From assembly GCA_044227705.1 (NCBI GenBank), contig JBGAWE010000037.1, forward strand, positions 1 through 26,488: a stretch of 26,488 bases of DNA. The letters run 5' to 3'. Below are positions 25,401 through 26,488 of this stretch, piece after piece. A model generated the notes under the pieces. The model was not told the DNA's origin and did not search any database. It worked only from the letters and a program-made list of their open reading frames with translations. The stretch comes from JANOQP01 sp044227705 (GTDB lineage: Bacteria; Bacteroidota; Bacteroidia; Chitinophagales; Saprospiraceae). Every line of letters begins with the position of its first letter. The first letter of the stretch is position 1. Position numbers and translations under genes: made by a program.

Positions 25401-26488
25401 GCGGCAGCCGTGCAGCCCGCCGCGTTCGTCACGGTGACGAAATAGGTGCCGGTTTTCGCGGCCGTCATGTTCGCCACCGACGGTTTTTCCTCTGTCGAAA
25501 CAAAGCCAGCCGGGCCGACCCACGAGTAGGTCGCGCCGCCCGTCGCCGTCAGGTTGAGCGTCGCGCCGGGGCAAACCGGGCCGTTCGAGGTGGCAGTAGC
25601 AACCGGCAAAGCGGCGACTTGCACGGCAACGCTCGCCGTCCCCTCGCATCCGCTCGCCGAGGCGACGGTGACGTAGTATATGCCCGCGTTGAGGGCCTTC
25701 GCGCCGTTGATGGTGACGTCTTTTTTGTTCGAATTGAACCCGTTCGGCCCGAGCCAGTGGTAGCTGCCGCCAGCCGGAAGCGCGGAAAGTTTGATTTGCC
25801 CGCCGAGGCAGACCGGCGAGTTGGCCGTGATGGTCGGGGTCAAAACGTCGCTGATTTCCGCATATACGAGGGCTTCGACCGTGCAATTCGACCCGGTTTG
25901 GATGATGCAGGTGTACTCGCCCGCCATGTCCGGTGTCGCGTCGAGGATGATGGGGTTCTGCTGCGTCGAGCTGAACCCGTTCGGGCCGAGCCAGAGGTAG
26001 GTCGAGTTCGCCGCGCCGGTGGCGGTCAGCTCGAGCGTCCCGCCGGTGCAGAGCGGTCCGTTGTAAGCCACCGAGCCGGGGCAACCGCCGGAGGTGACGG
26101 TGATTTGTTGGGTGCCAGTCGTCTTGTTGCCGCAGTTGTCGACGGCCTGCCATGTGCGCGTCAGCACATAGCCCGTGCCGGTGACACTGCCCTTCGTCTC
26201 GCCGAGGAAGGTGATTTGAACGGAGTTGTCGCAGTTGTCTACGCCGGTCGGGTTGGAGACCGTCGGGATGGTCTGCCCGGCCGTCAAATCGACAGTCAGG
26301 TTTGTCGGCACGTTCACGAAGGTCGGCGGCGTGATGTCTTTAACCGTGATGGTCTGCGTGATGTTCGTCGAGTTGCCGCAAGCGTCGGTGGCCTTCCACA
26401 AACGGACGAGCGAGTACGAGTCCGTGCAGCCGCCCGGCACCGTCGTCTCCGAGAAGGTGACAATGGGTGTGCCGCAGTTGTCCGTCGC
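10472..26488 (-). CDS. Giant repeat-rich secreted surface protein with T9SS type B sorting domain, SprB-like; N-terminus outside window
   Basis: At least 5338 residues are encoded in one uninterrupted frame; it enters the window already open at base 26488, so start codon and signal peptide are not visible. Sequence before the first possible in-window start (GTG at 26438-26440) continues the same domain type, so no in-window start should be assumed. Order in the protein: HYR-like units, four Ig/PKD-like units, a partial repeat block, seven five-module super-repeats (SprB-repeat type, each module ending near AGxYxVTVTDxxGC), eight copies of an unrecognised ~122-residue module A, five small E modules around a duplicated D module, a Big_9-like domain, and a type B C-terminal sorting domain. 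By analogy with Flavobacterium SprB, it is expected to be exported by the T9SS and displayed on the surface for adhesion or gliding. The next gene downstream is not SprF-like. Confidence 0.93.
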   Translation of the reverse strand, partial: ATDNCGTPIVTFSETTVPGGCTDSYSLVRLWKATDACGNSTNITQTITVKDITPPTFVNVPTNLTVDLTAGQTIPTVSNPTGVDNCDNSVQITFLGETKGSVTGTGYVLTRTWQAVDNCGNKTTGTQQITVTSGGCPGSVAYNGPLCTGGTLELTATGAANSTYLWLGPNGFSSTQQNPIILDATPDMAGEYTCIIQTGSNCTVEALVYAEISDVLTPTITANSPVCLGGQIKLSALPAGGSYHWLGPNGFNSNKKDVTINGAKALNAGIYYVTVASASGCEGTASVAVQVAALPVATATSNGPVCPGATLNLTATGGATYSWVGPAGFVSTEEKPSVANMTAAKTGTYFVTVTNAAGCTAAAQVNVQLKQPASVSAGLDKTACAGQNVFLTGGGVANQFAWSGPGGFTAFTTNITLTAVTASQSGDYILTGTSAGGCTASDTVAVAVIDGYGITASPTPTSCSSQGSIDLTIPVVGAYSFDWADLSGSNDPQNRSNLGPGAYSVTISGPGGCQQVISNIIVENGCVNPACSADAGTSQPLDNTICLAGSASITATPDGNDVVPAGFQKMWILARTGLITAVSATQSTFPVTAAGDYSIHLLVYNPGNFDPAQAIQLGVSTIPNLFAQFIPGGGTKCGDLELPGSLFTVSTGATATVAQAIFDNCELHNGKAILSPSSLNFTWPDGFVGSTRDSLASGTYVVTVNDAGGCTSTLSVTIDKKCKCDPPAITGQNIVKATCGNANGSIEILTAYAPDFYDYLWIPATGTANAANNKHTNLPAGQYLVRVIFPLSPDCQTTVNATVGNIDGPTIDSVVTTKATCTNFDGGVKLYPANWEYKWTLDDKIAAERNDLQAGIYEVVVTNPAAPDCPDVISVEIKKQNPLDIAVEPLALPECGLSNGSVQIHVFGGSGFYQYFVNGLVDSVVNNLAAGTYTVNIIDTQNGCSQFEAFTLPTNLGTATVSAPTEVSTSCYGEKDGNLVYNITYSPDFVSPADIQIVRSNGQKAFNGDLAPGSYCLVVKDGNNCIVGQSCFTVVEPDKIQVAAAVANVTCATAGSIKLTASGGSGSFTFDWADQSGPSNPKDRSNLTPGYYSVTATDTKGCAAALDSLVVGDQCGCSAAVGTVSGSASPVCLDANGAAFLVPTIGGAASIPPGFQTAWILTSGNGLDIVSVQPSSPNFTVNGAGSYAVHQLIFNPNTLTVSQLGNTVSTIYQLTAMLIQGGGGICAAVDVDGATFLVKDCTTACTEPVVSNITIQKSTCGDANGSATLNIAGGTGGLNFAWSPNVGSANSAGNGRTSLPAGAYSVTVSQQGNPSCKTVSTFIIENIDGPTATVLTNKPATCAASDGVVTLSPSNLTYVWSDGSFGFSRTNLKAQTYFVTATDAATNCYQVIEVTVGEDNPLTASLIDITKPTCGQANGAATIAVDGGSGSYSFAGWGSAGSQDNLTAGTYDVTITDNLTGCVHPMSFILENEIAADATVSLSADTVSTSCVGILDGKVDFTVTTAAGFLKPESIQIFDQNHVVAVNNQLEPGKYSIEVSDATGCIAAIKPFVVVMPKALTVDVLKSNKTCSAGGSITLNISGGTPISGGYSVKWADLGAQPNQPATRSNLNPGSYSAVITDKNGCTAAIGPVVIADECACPADAGSATTTTPVVCLVNGSASISVSPQGVNLPGGWVSVCLLSKLPGMVVTASHPSPSFTVTTAGDYIVQTLVYDPATFDINSIVLGTTTAYQLNSQFIGGGGSICADIDMTGVAITVNNCTPTACAKPQVTGVVTKDATCGQQNGYAEINLVGNPNDFQFSWGQPGMTHRIEDKLAAGAYAVTVTVGGDTCATVVTVVIGNVDGPQATLVSSAMADCGVPNGKATLAPNNFTYLWDDGKTGKSRTDLMGGLHVVSVTDPATGCVNLFEVNIPTNNKLTANFTVNTLPACGQANGTATIDATGLTGLTYSWSGSASTTNTANDLEAGVQSVTITGAGGCADTVSFAIANSNGAATVTISSVKNLTCAGSPTGKVEFSVSYGAGFVQPSSVKIEDAGGNTFTNGQLAAGDYCVLVYDGNNCVSGSACFSILGVQPIEIGAAVEDVTCVNGGQIDLTITGGTAPVSAKWSDLGSASIQPIDRIGLVTGAYAVTVTDANGCSANANFNIGNSCTACIPPVLAGLSIEKAKCGDSTGMIALNVVGGNDGVDFTWKPKLGLFSADSSSTMNIPAGLYEITMAWHGTNCDTTIKVVVGNIDGPQPTVLEIPANCAAADGQAYLSPSGLEFAWPDGQKTDTRTDLAAGDYFVTATDATTSCASIIKVTIGKISGSLFVSPFVQQNPNCGQSDGIVELQADGGSGDYKFLWSDGSTLKTRTDIKSGGYSATVTDNQTGCTAVANFVVTDAAGGSASIKNLASKISTSCAGSGDGNATFDVTYSNSFKKPSLVKIIDFASGLEAVNGNLKPGFHAVVIFDANGCLISQKQFEVIEPKPLELEITTTDQTCAAQGSISLTAKGGTAAYKFDWFDLPGSDDGAARPAVDAGIYAVTATDSKGCTAVNQAVAVGNTCFAQCSVAAGSVNFAAADTLCLDNQSAQIVAVPDGTAVVPAGFVIQYVLSSGADLVVEQVANTPSFVVSEAKTYHVHPIVYDPAKMNLQQTLLTVTTVLGLNSLFLPTGAICGDIATDVPACIVKTCAKLGDCPPVVDTVLVVNAQCNQATGEATIVMATGFPWTFQWQGGVTAVGNHATGLFSGIYNCTVTDPGTPGCATNVTVVVGNTDGPQPTSVSITPATCLLTNGAATILPATGLTYAWDFGEFGNEKTGLLARTYSVIVTDGSGCSNIIPVVVPTANPLEMTATNVTTSFCGLANGSATMVVTGGSGNYLFSWGTSDPTYSGFSAGTQPVNVIDQTWGCQASTTVTIVNVDPTATITKTVIDPTCQGGFGSVNVQTVTTPSFLPNIKVQDLQGVDQNINQLAAGTYYIKVFDPHDCLAAIDSFVVSQPDAISGTYQMTPEGCFGQLGKVTIFPVGGNGTQFDFVWNDLAPATSPAVRTDLHAGTYQVTVSDALGCTGIVSGIVVTNDTTGCGGSNPSCQVSAGTLKAVQPVPCLPAGGSASIAAEFVTQPVHPATFQNTFLLVKNGVVLAVSATPTFSVSATGAYSVHTIVVNPDSVNLAALINPTVTTTGQLVSSLAGKCFAIDLVGAAFNIQACTTGGCTAAAGSLVAVAPPCFDATPINISAIIGTAATVPAGSQVAYLLVKNGVVTATSASPSFLVNSTGNYAIHTLVFDPADLNIAAAVGQTLSGISTSLNGKCFSLDAVGATLVVNGCTIVPPGCGANAGILVPSQNPVELSAAGTATVSGTPQGGNVPTGFQKLYLLSVNGTITATSASASFNVSAIGTYCLHGFVFDPTTFSASSIVNGTTTLTQLSALIAGKCAGLDLAGSCIDVKKATDTCDEPTFSVSTTDASCGNSTGTASVTVPGNAADFTIYWMNAAGDVLGSGASIANLAAGQYVVEVQRTAQPDCFTDKAFGIGNSDAPAVSIDSTHNAICTNVAGYAKLSSPVAGVQFVWSNTATGPLQPNLAPGIYTVTATEPGNACPQISVVEILTTDPLEVSYHINALPYCNQPLGSATIIPTGGSQNYATTWGGLSANNLLPGNQQVIVVDLSWGCVDTVNFTLQNIQPTATVDITSTTPTGCAGGNNGKVKYVVTAGNTSLGGFISQTLDLTNNLVDENNLAAGDYHIKVIDQNTGCVMADVPFTISDGTGLAVTAAVVNQTCTSLGSIDITIGNGSGIYGYAWSDLGSQTFDPEDRVDLVAGSYSVTVTDATGCTGETTAAVLDDCSGGPVCTANAGTAVPTQAVVCLQNGSAFIGSTPSGISQPTGFQTVWILVENGQVVQTNSVAPSFVVTQTGFFSIHTVVYHPDSTNIALLTTPLQFLQEFTQTCGAIDAAGAKVTVENCTNCTTPQFAGIVVTNALCGQPIGSAAVSMVGGNAGFTFTWSGNVSTTNQATGLAAGAYSVTVTKIGNPLCVNDTTILVNNTDGPAVSVSSSKPATCLQANGAATLLPANLTYQWMPLAGGSTFTGGVQTALLAGQYVVTATDPATPNCPTVILVNISANSPLVATVKIIKQPNCGKNTGIVDVDVIGGSGNYAYSLGGNDTIPNLFAGNYTVSITDITSGCTAEATFILTDTPLTGGVDSLQVFPGNCPGGQGGFVSFKVPAGYGFQIRDTTTGLQVFNNNLPNGVYGIYVTDSDGCALAPVYFTMTNPAPIQISAAVTDKTCLAGGQINLTVAGGNGGFTFDWNDLAGPLNPEDRTGLEVGFYAVTVTDSKFCKDTLAGILVKSKCSEIDTMQLILPVNTSDTVCVDAFAGLPGLTYSLLPTGTTGSSSYGNWTLLPTGCVVYNAGGTDGYNIDQFCVVTTGPGGLQDTTCVIVSISAKPVTNELVQFTVVANGSATACGTIPAGFQNPVIVLANGGFAGSDNYGTYMLNTQTGCLTFSAGSQTGFNVDTICVSVCDTAAGNCHVICYVPTVLPDTACGDLIIPDSLQLITTDCPAGADYCLGIKYQDILNYNILDNGLPYTGGLLGCDNQAMVAYSYLLLPGQGSTALGPYTLSSWTVNGQVFNGSFENIDSLVVLLNQSDTSSGNWVVAPGFVITGGNPNTNYGDIKVTQNATGATAILKPNLQLLPLGSKLHLEVGPHELIFKRIQTGCSDTLFVDVKCQLCPVLYNGPTDVQVNDCDTLVELCLNIPLSKIHDYVISDNNVPFTPTWFACETDTMVCYNYAVLPGAGTQGPFTMSNWTVNAQVFSFPFLNPSALLDTMKVKDPTGGWAINTSTLSICGGNSANTYSNMLVSQSGSQVAVLQPSNNYIPVKMSMMLDTGFHSLRFIDTLTTCDTTIFFFVKCPDVPTNDTLITVQEGNSIVFCVDQSLVSNPTTLANSCPQNGGDNSTWVYNTNTWCVEITGLQFGQDTICLTLCNDAGECSSTTVYVNVTPKPDTLTLTLPVGQLDTICLNTNPNLVVTSIVNNCPILSGVIVDITPIPGTNCVEINPLAAGSDTACIVVCYAGGFCDTTVVVVNSVQSTIDTLYLTMGIGGQQEFCADASMFVGDVLIVNYCQDASGTNSNVVINDNSNCVEVTGLTVGLDTACIVICDAFHCDTTILVIEIDDAIGSQTVAVPDDTLTLVNQTVLIPVIANDTVIGVLGNNNGVAGVTTVGGPHLGTISFNAQTGVFTYIPFVDSCGIDSFYYVLTDKNGKVDTALVTVQILCDKILVFTGFSPNGDGLNEGWTILGIDLFPKNEVMVFNRWGNMVMHKKGYTALDPWDGKFENQDLPDGTYFYIIDLGDGSDKLSGYLQINR
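10475..10747 (-). other. T9SS type B (gliding-motility-associated) C-terminal sorting domain
   Basis: The last ~91 residues match the CHU_C/gliding-associated C-terminal domain. Visible hallmarks are FSPNGDGLNEGW, then VMVFNRWGNMV, then WDGKFENQDLPDGTYFYII, and the terminal strand LSGYLQINR. Known members direct T9SS export and are needed for secretion of SprB-type adhesins. Confidence 0.95.
10748..11034 (-). other. Big_9/cadherin-like Ig domain preceding the sorting domain
   Basis: About 95 residues with the pattern of bacterial cadherin-like domains: DDTLTLVNQTVLIPVIANDT at the start, GTISFNAQTGVFTYIP in the middle and DSFYYVLTDKNGKVDTA near the end. Boundaries are approximate. Confidence 0.8.
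11035..11834 (-). repeat. Three tandem E modules (E3-E5), ~85 residues each
   Basis: Each unit opens near DTL(T/Y)LT, has a cysteine (FC or IC) about 15 residues in, a second NxCVEI/NCVEV block, and closes with DTACIVxCxxxxCDTTxxVV or DTICLTLC. Copies start near 11830, 11565 and 11305. I do not recognise a named family. Boundaries are within about 30 bases. Confidence 0.75.
11835..12944 (-). repeat. Duplicated D module (D1-D2), ~180 residues each
   Basis: Two diverged copies lie next to each other: D1 about 12360-12944, D2 about 11835-12355. Shared anchors in the same order are DYCLGIKYQDILNY / ELCLNIPLSKIHDY, LDNGLPYT / SDNNVPFT, the block SSWTVNGQVF / SNWTVNAQVF, NTNYGDIKVTQ / ANTYSNMLVSQ, and a closing cysteine block CSDTLFVDVKC / CDTTIFFFVKC. 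I do not recognise a named domain. Confidence 0.75.
12945..13514 (-). repeat. Two E modules (E1-E2)
   Basis: Two units related to E3-E5 sit on the N-terminal side of the D pair: E1 (about 13235-13514, opening DTMQLILPVN) and E2 (about 12945-13232, opening NELVQFTVVANG). Both carry a NYGxxxLxxTGC block (GNWTLLPTGC / GTYMLNTQTGC) and a GYNIDQFC / GFNVDTIC block. Confidence 0.7.
13515..14676 (-). repeat. Super-repeat SR7 (modules b1-b5), not followed by module A
   Basis: Five SprB-type modules of ~78 residues. b1 opens ALCGQPIGSA, b2 TCLQANGAA, b3 NCGKNTGIV, b4 NCPGGQGGF, b5 TCLAGGQIN. The b1/b2 landmark NTDGP has its proline codon at 14423. The frame then runs straight into E1, so the usual module A is missing here. 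Confidence 0.82.
14677..15019 (-). repeat. Module A copy A8
   Basis: About 114 residues with the A signature: an opening CTANAG, then CLQNGSAFI, GFQTVWILV, a block ending FFSIHTVVYHPD, and a closing CGAIDAAGAKVTVENC. Its name and function are unknown to me. Confidence 0.78.
15020..16199 (-). repeat. Super-repeat SR6 (modules b1-b5)
   Basis: Five modules: b1 opens ASCGNSTGTA, b2 AICTNVAGYA, b3 YCNQPLGSA, b4 GCAGGNNGKV, b5 TCTSLGSID. The landmark is NSDAP here instead of NxDGP (proline codon at 15941). It follows the three tandem A modules in the protein. Confidence 0.8.
16200..17290 (-). repeat. Three tandem module A copies (A5, A6, A7)
   Basis: Three A units of ~122 residues stand directly head to tail: A5 about 16921-17290 (opens CQVSAGTLK), A6 about 16561-16920 (opens CTAAAGSLV), A7 about 16200-16560 (opens CGANAGILV). 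Each repeats YLL(V/S)xNGxxxATSASxSF and a (I/L)HxxV block, and ends with KCF(A/S)(I/L)D or KCAGLD. Elsewhere A occurs singly. Confidence 0.8.
17291..18470 (-). repeat. Super-repeat SR5 (modules b1-b5)
   Basis: Five modules: b1 opens AQCNQATGEA, b2 TCLLTNGAA, b3 FCGLANGSA, b4 TCQGGFGSV, b5 GCFGQLGKV. Landmark NTDGP, proline codon at 18215. It is followed in the protein by the A5-A7 triplet. Confidence 0.82.
18471..18848 (-). repeat. Module A copy A4
   Basis: About 125 residues opening CSVAAGSVNF, with CLDNQSAQI, VPAGFVIQYVLSSG, TYHVHPIVYDPAKM and a closing CGDIATDVP. The most diverged copy near its C-terminus. Confidence 0.75.
18849..20032 (-). repeat. Super-repeat SR4 (modules b1-b5)
   Basis: Five modules: b1 opens AKCGDSTGMI, b2 NCAAADGQA, b3 NCGQSDGIV, b4 STSCAGSGDG, b5 TCAAQGSIS. 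Landmark NIDGP, proline codon at 19775. It follows SR3 directly with no module A between them. Confidence 0.83.
20033..21190 (-). repeat. Super-repeat SR3 (modules b1-b5), not followed by module A
   Basis: Five modules: b1 opens ATCGQQNGYA, b2 DCGVPNGKA, b3 ACGQANGTA, b4 TCAGSPTGKV, b5 TCVNGGQID. Landmark NVDGP, proline codon at 20948. It joins SR4 through a short C-rich linker (NSCTACIPP). Confidence 0.83.
21191..21575 (-). repeat. Module A copy A3
   Basis: About 127 residues opening CPADAGSATT, with CLVNGSASI, a central DYIVQTLVYDPATF and a closing GGGGSICADIDMTGV. Confidence 0.78.
21576..22757 (-). repeat. Super-repeat SR2 (modules b1-b5)
   Basis: Five modules: b1 opens STCGDANGSA, b2 TCAASDGVV, b3 TCGQANGAA, b4 STSCVGILDG, b5 TCSAGGSIT. 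Landmark NIDGP, proline codon at 22499. Confidence 0.83.
22758..23148 (-). repeat. Module A copy A2
   Basis: About 130 residues opening CSAAVGTVSG, with CLDANGAAFL, PPGFQTAWILTSG, SYAVHQLIFNPNTL and a closing GGGGICAAVDVDGATF. Confidence 0.78.
23149..24324 (-). repeat. Super-repeat SR1 (modules b1-b5)
   Basis: Five modules: b1 opens ATCGNANGSI, b2 TCTNFDGGV, b3 ECGLSNGSV, b4 STSCYGEKDG, b5 TCATAGSIK. Landmark NIDGP, proline codon at 24062. It is the first complete super-repeat in the visible protein. Confidence 0.83.
24325..25139 (-). repeat. Partial repeat block: orphan b5, module A1, orphan b2
   Basis: In protein order: a lone b5 module (about 24905-25139, SCSSQGSID), module A1 (about 24507-24904, opens CSADAGTSQP, with GFQKMWILARTG and IHLLVYNPGNF), then a lone b2 module (about 24325-24506, with CELHNGKAILSPSSLNFTW). 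The b2 has the LSPSxLxFxWPDG pattern seen in the b2 of SR2 and SR4. The b1, b3 and b4 modules are missing. Confidence 0.75.
25140..26097 (-). repeat. Four tandem Ig/PKD-like units
   Basis: Four units of ~80 residues share a core of C(P/T/L)GGxLxLTAxG, YxWxGPxGFxS and AGxYxVTVxxxxGC. Openings: GPLCTGGTLE, SPVCLGGQIK, GPVCPGATLN and KTACAGQNVF. Such units are common stalk-forming domains of Bacteroidota surface proteins. Confidence 0.8.
26098..26488 (-). other. HYR-like domains at the visible N-terminal end
   Basis: About 130 residues, holding one partial and one nearly complete HYR-type unit. The hallmarks are DNCGTPIVTF, RLWKATDACGNS, TQTITVKDITPP, TGVDNCDNSV and RTWQAVDNCGNKT. The first unit is cut by the window edge, so more copies probably lie upstream. 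Confidence 0.85.

Overview
The window looks like a chromosomal segment from a GC-rich member of the Bacteroidota. The markers are a giant surface protein ending in a type IX secretion (T9SS) type B, gliding-motility-associated sorting domain, a TonB-dependent receptor with an N-terminal carboxypeptidase-regulatory-like domain, a Tat-type Gfo/Idh/MocA oxidoreductase, and a stand-alone MnmD. The repeat-rich giant gene resembles those of Saprospiria-type genomes, but that placement is inference.

Left part (1-5017, minus strand, reading leftwards): an AmtB-type ammonium transporter, a Gfo/Idh/MocA oxidoreductase 36 bases downstream of it, and a TonB-dependent receptor whose C-terminus runs off the window. 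Middle (5109-10360): mnmD (+); a small two-membrane-segment protein and a predicted exported truncated haemoglobin (+, 14-base gap, likely one transcript); a two-way terminator; a MazG-like pyrophosphohydrolase (-); NAD-dependent DNA ligase ligA (+); and a CREST/ceramidase-type membrane hydrolase (-).

Right part (10472-26488, minus strand): a single open frame of at least 5338 codons that has no start inside the window. It encodes a SprB-like giant secreted protein. In protein order it contains HYR-like units, four Ig/PKD-like units, seven copies of a five-module super-repeat interleaved with eight copies of an unrecognised ~122-residue module, a C-terminal set of smaller repeated modules, a Big_9-like domain and the type B sorting domain. 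The spacing of one landmark motif through the super-repeats is explained almost exactly by how many copies of the ~122-residue module are inserted (0, 1 or 3).

The candidate for something undescribed is this giant gene: its higher-order repeat architecture, the unnamed module A, and the duplicated ~180-residue module near the C-terminus. Also worth checking are two short stretches of LigA that read like compensated frameshifts, and the pairing of a predicted exported globin with a small membrane protein. No gene-free stretch exceeds 300 bases. I saw no tRNA, rRNA, insertion sequence or CRISPR array.
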